Shown here piece after piece: positions 24,835 to 34,088 of a stretch of 64,000 bases of DNA (position 1 is its first letter; the number at the start of each line of letters is the position of its first letter). Origin of the DNA: Salsipaludibacter sp963735045. Its GTDB lineage: Bacteria > Actinomycetota > Nitriliruptoria > Nitriliruptorales > Nitriliruptoraceae. The notes under the pieces were generated by a model. It did no database searches, was not told the origin of the DNA, and saw only the letters and a list, made by a program, of their open reading frames with translations. A program made the translations under genes and the position numbers. The stretch is taken from assembly GCA_963735045.1 (NCBI GenBank), contig CAVTIZ010000003.1, forward strand, positions 1,426,001 to 1,490,000. Reading direction: 5' to 3'.

Positions 24835-25563
24835 TCAGCGCCCGGCATCCGGTCGGCCGGCGTCACGGACCTGCTCCGGGAGGGTGGCGAGGTCCCCGCG
24901 CCACGGGGGGCCATGGCCCGGCAGGACCCAGGACGCGTCGAGTTCGGCGAGTCGTCCGAGTGACGCCAGGGCACGGTCCGGCTCGTCGGTGAACGGTGCG
25001 GGCTGGACACCGGTGCGCCCGGTGAGCACGTGGCGGGTGGTCAGCGCGTCACCGACGAAGACGGCGTCGGCCACCGGCACGTGCACGGCGATGCTGCCGG
25101 GCGAGTGTCCCGGCAGGGAGACGACGACCGGCGACCCGGGCAGCTCCAGCACGTCGCCGTCGGCCACCTCGACCACCTCGGTGAGGTGGTGCGTGCGCCA
25201 CCCCCGCTTGCGCAGGCCGTAGGCGAAGAACCCCACGGTCGGGCCGAGCCGCATCGGGCCCATCTTCGTGCTCGGCGTGTCCCCACCCCGCGCGCGATCG
25301 GCGTCGTCGGCGTGCACGAACACCGGGACGCCATGGTCACGGCGCAGGCGCTCGGCGAAGCCGATGTGGTCGCTGTCGCCGTGGGTCAGCACCACCCCGG
25401 CCACGTCGTCGACGTCGCGCCCGAGCACCGCGAGTTCGGCGACCAGGTCGTCCCAGTGGCCGGGCAGTCCGGCGTCGATGACCGTCACCCCGTCGTCGAC
25501 GTCGACCACGTAGGCCGCCACGACGTCGTTGCCGATCCGGTGCAGGTGCGGGCCCAGTCTCAT
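24835..25563 (-). CDS. MBL-fold metallo-hydrolase
   Basis: This 242-residue protein has the metallo-beta-lactamase fold. The metal ligands are visible as LTHGDSDHIG (about 59-68), then PGHSPGSIAVH, FVGDAL and PGHGPPW. Glyoxalase II, lactonase and related hydrolases share this pattern, so the substrate stays open. It is divergently transcribed from a TetR gene with an operator between, which suggests an inducible detoxification or quenching enzyme. Confidence 0.88.
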   Translation of the reverse strand: MRLGPHLHRIGNDVVAAYVVDVDDGVTVIDAGLPGHWDDLVAELAVLGRDVDDVAGVVLTHGDSDHIGFAERLRRDHGVPVFVHADDADRARGGDTPSTKMGPMRLGPTVGFFAYGLRKRGWRTHHLTEVVEVADGDVLELPGSPVVVSLPGHSPGSIAVHVPVADAVFVGDALTTRHVLTGRTGVQPAPFTDEPDRALASLGRLAELDASWVLPGHGPPWRGDLATLPEQVRDAGRPDAGR

Positions 25564-25622
25564 GGTCGTCCCCGTTTCCGTCCGTGTCCGGGCGCCCGGT
25601 GGACGCCGCTCGACAACAGGCT

Positions 25623-25662
25623 ATGGCAGTTAGCCATCATGGCTACGTATGATAGCCATGAT
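25623..25662. promoter_or_regulatory. TetR operator and divergent promoter
   Basis: Bases 25636-25662 hold a perfect inverted repeat, arms ATCATGGCTA and TAGCCATGAT, spacer seven. A second, overlapping pair ATGGC (25623-25627) and GCCAT (25633-25637) shares one arm, so four ATGGC/GCCAT half sites line up. TATGAT (25648-25653) inside it is a good -10 for tetR, 24 bases from its ATG. It is the most AT-rich spot nearby. Autorepression and control of the hydrolase gene are inferred. Confidence 0.8.
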
Positions 25663-25676
25663 GGAGGGAGCGCGCC

Positions 25677-26234
25677 ATGCCGACACCGGAACGCACGTCA
25701 CGGGGCGAGATCGTCGCCGCGGGTCGCGACATCCTCGAACTCGAGGGCCCGTCCGGCTTCACGATGCAGGCAGTGGCCGATGCCGTCGGGGTCCGGGCAC
25801 CGTCGCTGTACAAGCGGGTCCGGGATCGCGACGCGCTGCTGGACCTGGTCGTGGCGGCGACCATGGACGACCTGGCGGTTCGGCTGGAGGCCAGCGACCG
25901 CACCATCACCGGGCTCGCGCGGGCCTACCGCGAGTTCGCACACCGACGGCCGGAGGGCTTCCGCCTGGTCCTGTCCTTCCGCGCCGACCCCGAGGCACTG
26001 GCCCGCCTGAGCGCACCGGTCCTGGCCGCGACCGAGCAGGTGGTCGGCAGCGACGAGGCCCTCGATGCCGCCCGGCTCGTGACCGCCTGGGTGGTCGGGT
26101 TCATCAGCATGGAGCTCGCCGGCGCCTTCCGGTTGGGAGGCGACCTCGACCAGGCCTTCGAGTTCGCGCTGGTCCGACTCCGGACCGCGTTGACCACGCC
26201 CACCGACCGCGTCGTCAGGTCACCTGCCACGTGA
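25677..26234 (+). CDS. TetR-family transcriptional regulator (WHG type)
   Basis: This 185-residue one-component repressor has an N-terminal helix-turn-helix (FTMQAVADAVGVRAPSLYKRV, about 32-52) and a ligand-binding half of the WHG type (AYREFAHRRPEGFRLVLSF). A strong GGAGGGAG ribosome site precedes the ATG. It is divergent from the MBL hydrolase and probably binds the operator between them. Its 3' end overlaps the convergent rsmB end by 20 bases. Confidence 0.92.
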   Translation: MPTPERTSRGEIVAAGRDILELEGPSGFTMQAVADAVGVRAPSLYKRVRDRDALLDLVVAATMDDLAVRLEASDRTITGLARAYREFAHRRPEGFRLVLSFRADPEALARLSAPVLAATEQVVGSDEALDAARLVTAWVVGFISMELAGAFRLGGDLDQAFEFALVRLRTALTTPTDRVVRSPAT

Positions 26235-27504
26235 CGTGGAACATCCCGTCGGTGTCGTGCTCGTCGGGGGTGAGCTGGCGTTGCCCGACCCGGACCAGTG
26301 CGTGGTCGGTGGTGTCCTCGATCGCCGCGGCCACGCCCGACGTCTCGGCGTCGGTCCAGGTGCACACGCTGTAGGTCACGTGGCCGCCTGGCCGCACCAG
26401 GTCCAGCGCGCGGCCGACCAGTTCGACCTGCAGGGCCACGAGGCCGGGGAGGTCGTCGGGGCTGCGACGCCACCGCACCTCGGGGCGGCGCCGGCCCACC
26501 CCCAGCCCGGTGCAGGGAGCGTCGACCAGCACGACGTCGACGCCGGTGGGCAGCGCGACCGTGCGGGCGTCGCCCACCACCACGTCCAGCACGACCCCCA
26601 CCCGGTCGGCGGCTTCCCGCACCAGGTCGGCGCGATGGTCGTGGAGCTCCACGGCGGTCACCCGACCGTCGGCGCCGGCCCGGGTCGCGAGGTCGGTCGC
26701 CTTGCCACCCGGGGCGGCACACAGGTCCACGACGTGGTCGCCCGGTGCGACCCGGGCGGCCGCACCCACCAGCATCGAGGCCTCGTCCTGGGGCACCGCG
26801 CGGCCCTCGGCGACGGCGCCGAGCCCCCGTGGGTCGGCACCGGGCGCACGCACGCCGTTGTCGGCCAGTCCGGTCGGGTCGGCGTGGACACCGGCGGCCA
26901 CCAGCTCGGCGACCAGGGCGTCGCGGTCCCCGGTCGCGCGCAGCGTCAGACCCGGCGGCTCGTCGTCGGCGGCCAGCAGGCGGGTGACCGCGTCCAGGTC
27001 CAGCCCGGCCGCGACCCGCTCCTGGACGATCCAGTCGGGATGGCCCGTCGCCAGCGCGACCCGGCGCACGGGGGCCTCGGCGGCCAGTGCCGCGTCGAGG
27101 TCGTCGCCGGCGCGCGCGACCCCTCGCAGGACCCCGTTGACGAAACCGCCGGCCCCGTTCGCGCGTCCGCGGGGCACCGACGACCGGGCGAGCGCCACCG
27201 CGGTGTCCACGGCCGCCCGGGCCGGGACGCGGGAGTGGCGCAGCTGGAACGCCCCCAGGCGCAGGACCTGCCGGAGGGGCTCCTCGACCCGGTCCAGCGG
27301 CCGACTCACGACCCGTCCCAGTGTCCAATCGAGGGTGCCGCGCCACCGGAGGGTCCCGTAGGCGAGGTGGGCCGCCAGCGAGCGGTCACGGGGATCGTCC
27401 AGTTCGGCGATGGCGTCTGGCACCGCCGCGGTGGACCACGCCCCCGCGTCCACGGCACGGATCGCCGCCAGGGCCACGCTGCGAGGTGCCAGCCCGACGG
27501 TCAC
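26215..27504 (-). CDS. rsmB: 16S rRNA m5C967 methyltransferase
   Basis: RsmB methylates cytosine 967 of 16S rRNA with SAM. The N-terminal NusB-like RNA-binding domain (about 1-130) is followed by a Rossmann core with DLCAAPGGKATDLA and the two catalytic cysteines, in DAPCTGLG and SVCTWT. Length is 429 residues. The GTG overlaps the fmt stop as GTGA. It ends inside the tail of the convergent TetR gene. Confidence 0.95.
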   Translation of the reverse strand: MTVGLAPRSVALAAIRAVDAGAWSTAAVPDAIAELDDPRDRSLAAHLAYGTLRWRGTLDWTLGRVVSRPLDRVEEPLRQVLRLGAFQLRHSRVPARAAVDTAVALARSSVPRGRANGAGGFVNGVLRGVARAGDDLDAALAAEAPVRRVALATGHPDWIVQERVAAGLDLDAVTRLLAADDEPPGLTLRATGDRDALVAELVAAGVHADPTGLADNGVRAPGADPRGLGAVAEGRAVPQDEASMLVGAAARVAPGDHVVDLCAAPGGKATDLATRAGADGRVTAVELHDHRADLVREAADRVGVVLDVVVGDARTVALPTGVDVVLVDAPCTGLGVGRRRPEVRWRRSPDDLPGLVALQVELVGRALDLVRPGGHVTYSVCTWTDAETSGVAAAIEDTTDHALVRVGQRQLTPDEHDTDGMFHVTWQVT

Positions 27505-28496
27505 GCCGTGCCCGGGTGGTCGAAGCGCTGACCCGGTCGCGGCTGGTAGCCGTTGACCCAGTCCGTGGCGTCCATCGCGGCCTTGCCGGCGGGCTGCACG
27601 CGGGTCAGCCGGACCCTCCCGGTGCCGCAGGCCACGACCGGACCGGTGCCGGGGTCGACGACGACCACCTCCCCCGGCGCCCCGTCGGACGGGGATGTCG
27701 CGGCGTCGGGGGTGTCGGCGTGCTCCGGGTCGGGTGCGTCGACGGCGGCGACCACCTCGACGGCGCCCAGGACCTTGAACCGGTCGTGCTCCCAGGTCGT
27801 GTGGGCCCCCGGCCGGGGCGAGGCCGACCGCACCAGTGCGGCCACCGTGCCCGCCGGCGCCGCCCAGTCGATGCGCACGTCGGCGGGGTCGATCCGCGGG
27901 GCAAGGGTCGCGCCCGCGGACGGCTGCGGGGTCGCCGTGGCACCCGCCACCAGGTCCCGCAACGACCCCAGCAGCACCGCCCCCCCGGCCAGCGCCAGCC
28001 GGTCCAGCAGCTCACCGGCGGTCTCGGTGTCCCCGATCGGGGTCTCGACGGTGGCCAGCAGGGGGCCGGTGTCCATGCCCTCGTCGAGCACGAACGTGGT
28101 CAGGCCGGTGACCGTGTCACCGGCCCGGATGGCGTGCTGCACCGGTGCGGCACCGCGCCAACGTGGCAGCAGCGAAAAGTGGAGGTTGACGAAGCCGTGC
28201 GTGGGCACGTCGAGCACGTCGCGGGGCAGGATCGACCCGTAGGCGACCACGGCACACACGTCCGGGGCGGCCGCCGCCAGGTCGTCGCGAACGTCGCGGC
28301 CCCGTTCGGGCTGCCACACCGGGATCCCGGCGGCCTCGGCGGCCTGCTTGACCGGGGACGGCACGGGACGCCGTGACCGCCCGCGCGGTCGGTCGGGGTT
28401 GGTCACCACGGCGACGACGTCGACGTCCTCGGCGGCCACCAGCGCGTCCAGGGCCGGCACCGCCACGTCCGGGGTGCCGAAGAAGACCAGTCGCAT
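27501..28496 (-). CDS. fmt: Methionyl-tRNA formyltransferase
   Basis: Fmt formylates initiator Met-tRNA with 10-formyl-THF. It starts MRLVFFGTPDVAVPALDAL and has the active-site block FVNLHFSLLPRWRGAAPVQHAI. The C-terminal OB domain carries a Pro/Asp-rich insertion (about 255-280). Length is 331 residues. The start overlaps the def stop as TGATG. It sits in the usual priA-def-fmt-rsmB order. Confidence 0.96.
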   Translation of the reverse strand: MRLVFFGTPDVAVPALDALVAAEDVDVVAVVTNPDRPRGRSRRPVPSPVKQAAEAAGIPVWQPERGRDVRDDLAAAAPDVCAVVAYGSILPRDVLDVPTHGFVNLHFSLLPRWRGAAPVQHAIRAGDTVTGLTTFVLDEGMDTGPLLATVETPIGDTETAGELLDRLALAGGAVLLGSLRDLVAGATATPQPSAGATLAPRIDPADVRIDWAAPAGTVAALVRSASPRPGAHTTWEHDRFKVLGAVEVVAAVDAPDPEHADTPDAATSPSDGAPGEVVVVDPGTGPVVACGTGRVRLTRVQPAGKAAMDATDWVNGYQPRPGQRFDHPGTA

Positions 28497-29059
28497 CAGC
28501 GGGGCCCGTTGCCCAGCAGGAGGCCGCCCGGTCGCGACGTCGGTTCCTCGATCCCGCGCTCGGCGCGGATGCGACGCATCTCGCGCAGGGCCGCCTTGCG
28601 GTCGTGGCGGGCGAGGTGGTCGATGAACAGCACCCCGTCGAGGTGGTCCATCTCGTGCAACCAGATCCGTGCGAACAGGCCCTCGAGCTGGACCTGCTGG
28701 TCGTCGCCGTGGAGGTCCTGGTAGGCGACCTCGACCCGCAGCGGTCGGTCCAGTGGGTAGAACAGCCCGGGGAACGACAGGCACCCCTCGTCGCCCTCCT
28801 GCAGCTCCTCCGAGGCCCGGAGCAGGACCGGGTTCACGACACTGCCACGCTCGCCGTCCTCCTCGTCGCCCACGCCCCAGGTGAACAGCCGCTTGAGGAT
28901 CCCGACCTGGTTGGCGGCCAGGCCGACGCCCTCGGCCTCGTCCATGGTCGCGTGCATGTCGTCGGCCAACCGCACCAGGCGGTCGTCGAAGTCGGTGACC
29001 TCGCGTGCGCGCTGACGCAGCACGGGATCACCGAAGAGTCGGATCTGGAGGGTGCCCAC
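28496..29059 (-). CDS. def: Peptide deformylase
   Basis: Deformylase removes the formyl group from new proteins. The three signatures are present: EGVGLAANQVG, EGCLSFP and the metal-binding HEMDHLDG. The GTG at 29059 is chosen because AGGAG lies five bases upstream and the product then starts MGTLQIRLFGDPVLR as in relatives. An ATG at 29083 with a weak site would add eight residues. About 187 residues. Confidence 0.95.
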   Translation of the reverse strand: MGTLQIRLFGDPVLRQRAREVTDFDDRLVRLADDMHATMDEAEGVGLAANQVGILKRLFTWGVGDEEDGERGSVVNPVLLRASEELQEGDEGCLSFPGLFYPLDRPLRVEVAYQDLHGDDQQVQLEGLFARIWLHEMDHLDGVLFIDHLARHDRKAALREMRRIRAERGIEEPTSRPGGLLLGNGPR

Positions 29060-29125
29060 GCGGGCTCCTGTGGGGTCGGCCATCGAGTCCGGGACAGCGT
29101 ACGCGCCCGGTCGTCCCCGGCCGGG

Positions 29126-31123
29126 TCAGGTGAGGTCGACCGGGTCGACGTCGACCACCAGCGTGACGTTGTCGCCCGACAACCGGCGCCGGACGGTCGC
29201 CAGTCGCGCCACGGTCGCGGGACGGTCCTTGGCCAACAGCAGCAGACGCCGTCCGTCGTCGACCGGGGCCGGCCCGAGCACGATCGTGTCCGCAGCGGCC
29301 ACGGCGGCGGTGACCTCGGCCGCCACCGCGTCGTCGGGCGCGGTCACCGCGATCGCCGACCGGGACGGCGGGAACGGGGCACGGGCCTCGGCGTCGGCCC
29401 GCCAGAACCCCCCGGCGTCCCACCGGCGCAGGGCGACCACGGCCGGGTGGTCCGGCTCGCGGGTGACCACCACCAGCGGGGGGCCATCCCGACCCGGTCC
29501 GCCCGGTCGCCCCGGCGCGAGATCGGACCTCGGACCGCCGAGCCACGCGCCCAGCGCCATCAGCAGCCGGAGCGTGTCCTCGGGGGCGTCGACACTGGGA
29601 CGGCGCAGCAGCGAGTCGACGTCACCGGCGACCACGCCACCGACCGGTCCGGGCGGGGCATCCATGACCGAGCCACGGGTCATCACCAGCACGGCCGGCG
29701 GGGGTCCGACCTCGGCGTCGTAGCCCTCCAGCACGTGCACCGGCACCTGCACGGCCCGACGCAACTCGCTCGCCAACCGCTCGGTGCCGGCGGCCAGGGG
29801 CACGAACTCGGTGCTGCCGCAGTCACGGCACCGCCGGGTCGGGGTGGCCCAGCCACAGGTCGGGCACCACAGGCCGCGACGACTGCGACCCCGGCCGTCG
29901 GCGCCGGCCAGCGACGAGCCGCACTCGGAACACACGGGCCGATGGCCGCAGGCCGCACACACCAGTGCCCGCCCCTCCCCCCGCCGTGCCGCCAGCACCA
30001 CCGCGAAGGTGCCGGCACGCACGGCGTCGCGGACCACGCCCACCCCGCTGCGACCCAGCCGGACGCCGGTGTGGTCGTCGACCACCACCCGGGGGGCCGC
30101 GGCGACCTCGGCGGCACGATCGGCGGTGATCCCCCCCAGTCGGCCGGCGCGCAGCAGCGACCACGTCGGCGCGGACGGGACGTGGGTGACCAGCAGCGCC
30201 ACGGCGCCGTCGCGCCGCGCCCGTTCCAGGGCGACCTCGCGGGCGTGGTGGCGCGGGCTGCGACGCTCCTTGAGGGCCGGGTTCGCCTCGTCGAGCACCA
30301 CGTACAGGCCGGGACGGGCCAGCGGCCACAACGCCACCCGCCGCTCGCCGACGACCACCCGCGCGGTGCCGGTGCGGGCACGCAGCCACGCCCGCGTGAC
30401 GGCCGAGCCCGACGACAACCCCGTCACGTCCACCAACTCGTCACGGTCCAGACCGGGGTCGTCGCGCAGGTGGGCCACCACCGCGGCCGCGACCCGCGAG
30501 TTGGCGTCGGGCACGACCACCAGCACGTCGCGGCCGCCGGCCAGCGTGGCGCGGGCCGCCTCGGCCAGGCGTTCGGCCACGTCCTCACCGGGCAGTGGCC
30601 GCCACACCCGCGCGTCGGCCCCGTCGGGCAGGCTCGCCCACCAGTCGGGCCCGCCGTGGACGTACCGAGCCCATCCCTGCGGGATCGCCACGGGATCCCG
30701 GACCGGGCGTGTCACGTCCGGGTCCCACGGCAGCAGTCCGGCGGCCACGAAGGACTCCTCGACCCGGACGGCACGCCCGGGCAGGGCGTGTCGCACCACG
30801 TCGGCCCGCGGACCGCACCAGCGGTCCGCGGCCCAGGCCACCAGGTCGAGGTCGGCGTCGGTCATCCAGCGGTAGTCGCCCAGGGCGCGACGAACCGGAC
30901 GCAGGCGCGACTCGACCACGTCGGTACTGGTCGGCCGCCCCACCACGACGGCGCGTCGGACACGACCGGCGAACACCACCTCGACCCGCCACCCGACGTC
31001 CACGGCATCGGGGAGGTCACCGCGCAGGTAGTCGAAGGGACGGTCGAGGTGGTAGGGCTCGAGCTCCACCAGCACCCGGACGAGGTCACGCCGACCCCGT
31101 GGCGGGGTCGGCGTGTGGGTCAT
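29126..31123 (-). CDS. priA: PriA-like primosomal protein, degenerate helicase
   Basis: This 665-residue protein has the PriA layout: an N-terminal DNA-binding part (LVELEPYHLDRPFDYL), a helicase-like core and the zinc cluster with CAACGHRPVCSECG, CPTCG and CRDCG. The core lacks a Walker A lysine loop, and its DExH region reads VLDEANPALK. Actinobacterial PriA proteins are commonly degenerate in this way, so it probably helps load replisomes without unwinding DNA. The ribosome site is weak. It lies 23 bases from metK. Confidence 0.92.
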   Translation of the reverse strand: MTHTPTPPRGRRDLVRVLVELEPYHLDRPFDYLRGDLPDAVDVGWRVEVVFAGRVRRAVVVGRPTSTDVVESRLRPVRRALGDYRWMTDADLDLVAWAADRWCGPRADVVRHALPGRAVRVEESFVAAGLLPWDPDVTRPVRDPVAIPQGWARYVHGGPDWWASLPDGADARVWRPLPGEDVAERLAEAARATLAGGRDVLVVVPDANSRVAAAVVAHLRDDPGLDRDELVDVTGLSSGSAVTRAWLRARTGTARVVVGERRVALWPLARPGLYVVLDEANPALKERRSPRHHAREVALERARRDGAVALLVTHVPSAPTWSLLRAGRLGGITADRAAEVAAAPRVVVDDHTGVRLGRSGVGVVRDAVRAGTFAVVLAARRGEGRALVCAACGHRPVCSECGSSLAGADGRGRSRRGLWCPTCGWATPTRRCRDCGSTEFVPLAAGTERLASELRRAVQVPVHVLEGYDAEVGPPPAVLVMTRGSVMDAPPGPVGGVVAGDVDSLLRRPSVDAPEDTLRLLMALGAWLGGPRSDLAPGRPGGPGRDGPPLVVVTREPDHPAVVALRRWDAGGFWRADAEARAPFPPSRSAIAVTAPDDAVAAEVTAAVAAADTIVLGPAPVDDGRRLLLLAKDRPATVARLATVRRRLSGDNVTLVVDVDPVDLT

Positions 31124-31146
31124 CTGTCCAGCCAGCGGGTCGGGGG

Positions 31147-32328
31147 TCAGATCGCGGCGCGCAGGTCGTCGGCGCGGTCGGTCGACTCCCAGGTGAAGCG
31201 GTCACCGCTACGGCCGAAGTGGCCGTACGCGGCGGTCTCGCGATACCCGGGACGCTGGAGGGCGAGCGCGTCGATGATGGCCCCGGGACGCAGGTCGAAC
31301 ACCTCGCGGACGGCGGCCTCGATCTTGGCCGGGTCCTCGGTCTCGGTGCCGAAGGTCGTGACCATCAGCGACACCGGGTTGGCCACGCCGATGGCGTAGG
31401 CGACCTGGAGCTCGCACCGCTCCGCGAGGCCGGCAGCGACGATGTTCTTGGCGACCCAGCGGGTGGCGTAGGCCGCCGAGCGGTCGACCTTGGAGGGGTC
31501 CTTGCCCGAGAAGGCCCCGCCACCGTGGCGAGCGACGCCGCCGTAGGTGTCCACGATGATCTTGCGCCCGGTCAGGCCCGCGTCGGCGACGGGGCCACCG
31601 GACACGAAGCGACCCGTGGGGTTGACGATGATCCGCACGTCGGAGGTGTCGACGTCGTCGGGCAGCATCGGCCGGATCACGTGTTCCTCGACCGCCGCAC
31701 GCACCTCGTCGAGGGTCACGTCGGGGTCGTGCTGGGTCGAGCACACCACGGTGTCGATCGCGACCGGGCGACCGTCGTCGTAGACCGCGGTGACCTGGGT
31801 CTTGGCGTCGGGGCGCAGCCACGCGAGCTCGCCCTTCTTGCGGACGTCGGCGATGCGCTCGGCCATGCGGTGGGCGAGGTGGATCGTCAGCGGCATCATC
31901 ACGTCGGTCTCGCGGCACGCGAAGCCGAACATCATGCCCTGGTCACCGGCGCCCAGCGTGGCGTAGCGGTCCTCGGAGGACTCGCCCCGGTGCTCCAGGG
32001 CCTCGTCGACGCCCATCGCGATGTCGGCGGACTGCTCGTCCAGCGACACCGACACGCCACAGGTGCGCCCGTCGAACCCGATCGCGGCCGTGTCGTAGCC
32101 GATGTCCAGCACGGTCTGGCGCACGACGCTGGGGATGTCGACGTAGGTGCTGGTCGAGATCTCGCCGGCGACGATCACCTGGCCGGTGGTGACCAGCGTC
32201 TCGCACGCGACCCGACCTTCCGGGTCGTCGGTGAGGATGGCGTCCAGGATGCTGTCCGAGATCTGGTCGGCCATCTTGTCGGGGTGACCCTCCGTGACGG
32301 ACTCGGAGGTGAACAGGTTGCGTGCCAC
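31147..32328 (-). CDS. metK: S-adenosylmethionine synthetase
   Basis: MetK makes SAM from methionine and ATP. It begins ARNLFTSESVTEGHPDK and has the signatures GAGDQGMMFG and GGGAFSGKDPSKVDRSAAY. Length is 393 residues. The start is a GTG with AAGGAA at eight bases. The 209 bases between it and coaBC carry no gene, and I saw no known SAM riboswitch pattern there. Confidence 0.97.
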   Translation of the reverse strand: MARNLFTSESVTEGHPDKMADQISDSILDAILTDDPEGRVACETLVTTGQVIVAGEISTSTYVDIPSVVRQTVLDIGYDTAAIGFDGRTCGVSVSLDEQSADIAMGVDEALEHRGESSEDRYATLGAGDQGMMFGFACRETDVMMPLTIHLAHRMAERIADVRKKGELAWLRPDAKTQVTAVYDDGRPVAIDTVVCSTQHDPDVTLDEVRAAVEEHVIRPMLPDDVDTSDVRIIVNPTGRFVSGGPVADAGLTGRKIIVDTYGGVARHGGGAFSGKDPSKVDRSAAYATRWVAKNIVAAGLAERCELQVAYAIGVANPVSLMVTTFGTETEDPAKIEAAVREVFDLRPGAIIDALALQRPGYRETAAYGHFGRSGDRFTWESTDRADDLRAAI

Positions 32329-32537
32329 GGGCGTTCCTTCGGTCTGGGGCCGACACCGCGTCGGCGGGACGCGACGGTCGTCGGGGGCTGCGGTCTGGTT
32401 GGTCGTGGGCGTGGCGTCGGACGGGACGCGTGGCCGGGGGGTGGGCGCCGGGCCGAGGTGGAGGCTATGTCAGCCGTCCGCCCCGTGGGTCGAGGTGTCG
32501 TCGGGCGGAGGTCGTGGCGGGCCCGGGTGCGAGGAGG

Positions 32538-34088
32538 TCAGGTCGTCGTGGACGGCGCCGGCGACACGGCCTCGGCCGCCTCGAGTCGCGTGGCCACCAC
32601 GTCGAGCAGGCGGACGGCCACCTCGTCCTTGCTGGTGAGGGGCACCTCCACGCGGCTGCCGTCGTCACCGAGGATCACGACCTCGTTGGTGTCGTGGCCG
32701 AACCCCGCGCCGGGCGCGGAGACGTCGTTGACGACCAACAGGTCGGCCTGCTTGCGGGCCAGCTTGTCCCGGGCGTGGGACTCGACGTCGGTGGTCTCGG
32801 CGGCGAACCCGACCAGCACGAGCGGGCCGCCCCCGCCCTCGGCCCGACGGGCGCCGAGGTCGGCGAGGATGTCGGGGTTGCGGACGAGTTCGAGCTGCGG
32901 CACCCCGTCGGCCTTCTTGAGCTTGTGGTCGGACGTGGCCCGGGGACGAAAGTCCGCGACGGCGGCGGCCTTGACCACCACGTCGGCCTCGGCGCGGGAG
33001 AGCACGGCCTCGTGCATCTCGCGAGCCGTGGTCACGTCGACGCGTTCCACACCCTCGGGGGTGGGCAGGTCCGACGGCGCGATCACCAGCGTGACGCGGG
33101 CGCCACGATCCGCCGCGGCCCGGGCGATCGCCACGCCCATCCGACCCGAGGACCGGTTGCCGAGGTAGCGCACCGGGTCGAGCGGCTCGCGGGTCCCACC
33201 CGCGGTGACCACGACGTGACGCCCCGCCCAGTCCGCCGATGCCGGGTCGGCGTGCCGCTGTCGGGACGCCGACCCGGTGGTCGGACGTGCCCGGTCCAGC
33301 GCCACGGGTGCCGACGGCTGCCCGGACCCGGCGGGGCGTGAAGCACGCCGACCGGTGGTGGCGTTGCCGTGGTCGTCGCCGCGGACCACGTCCAATGGGA
33401 CGCGTCCGTCGGCCGGATGCTCGTGGGTCGAAGACGGCCCGCCATGGTCGGAGCCGCCCGCTGGGCCGCCCGCGTCGTCCGGCTCGCGGGGGGTGTGCGT
33501 GGCGTGCAGGGCTCGCACCACGGCGGACACGAACACGTCGGGCTCCGCCGCACGGCCGGCGCCGACGTCACCACCCATCAGGGCGCCATCCGCGGGGCCC
33601 ACCAGCTCGATGCCCCGCTCGACCAGGGCAGCAGCGTTGGCACGGGTCGCCGGGTGGTCCCACATCTCGGTGTGCATGGCCGGCGCCATGATGACCGGCG
33701 CACGGGTCGCGAGCAGGGTCGTGGTCAGGAGGTCGTCGGCCAGTCCGGCGGCCGCGCGGGCCAGCGTGTGGGCGGTCGCGGGGTAGACGGCCACGACGTC
33801 GGCGTGACGGGCCAGCGCCACGTGGGTCTCGTTCTCGACGTCGTCCCACACCTCGGTGCGCACGGATCGGCCCGTGAGGCCTTCGAAGGTCGCGGCACCC
33901 ACGAACCGGGCACCGCCACGGGTCAGCACCACGTCCACCTCGGCGCCGGCCTTGACCAGGCGCCGCACCACCAGCGGGGCCTTGTAGGCCGCGATCCCAC
34001 CGGTGACGCCGATGACGATGCGCCGGTCACGCAACGACGCGACCTCCGCCACCGTGCCCCCGACGCGGGGCCCGACCCCGGAACTCAC
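32538..34088 (-). CDS. coaBC: Phosphopantothenoylcysteine decarboxylase/synthetase
   Basis: This fusion makes 4'-phosphopantetheine for coenzyme A. CoaC (about 20-195) has GVTGGIAAYKAP and PAMHTEMW; CoaB (from about 280) has VTAGGTREPLDPVRYLGNRSSGRMG and KAAAVADFRP. The CoaC clamp reads MGGDVGAG, without the cysteine seen in the E. coli clamp, as in mycobacterial CoaBC. The two domains are joined by a long His/Gly/Pro-rich linker of about 80 residues; total 516. The GTG overlaps the rpoZ stop as GTGA. Confidence 0.95.
   Translation of the reverse strand: MSSGVGPRVGGTVAEVASLRDRRIVIGVTGGIAAYKAPLVVRRLVKAGAEVDVVLTRGGARFVGAATFEGLTGRSVRTEVWDDVENETHVALARHADVVAVYPATAHTLARAAAGLADDLLTTTLLATRAPVIMAPAMHTEMWDHPATRANAAALVERGIELVGPADGALMGGDVGAGRAAEPDVFVSAVVRALHATHTPREPDDAGGPAGGSDHGGPSSTHEHPADGRVPLDVVRGDDHGNATTGRRASRPAGSGQPSAPVALDRARPTTGSASRQRHADPASADWAGRHVVVTAGGTREPLDPVRYLGNRSSGRMGVAIARAAADRGARVTLVIAPSDLPTPEGVERVDVTTAREMHEAVLSRAEADVVVKAAAVADFRPRATSDHKLKKADGVPQLELVRNPDILADLGARRAEGGGGPLVLVGFAAETTDVESHARDKLARKQADLLVVNDVSAPGAGFGHDTNEVVILGDDGSRVEVPLTSKDEVAVRLLDVVATRLEAAEAVSPAPSTTT

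Noticed and set aside
32329..32537. SAM riboswitch upstream of metK
   Set aside because: No known SAM aptamer core could be traced by eye in this 209-base gap.
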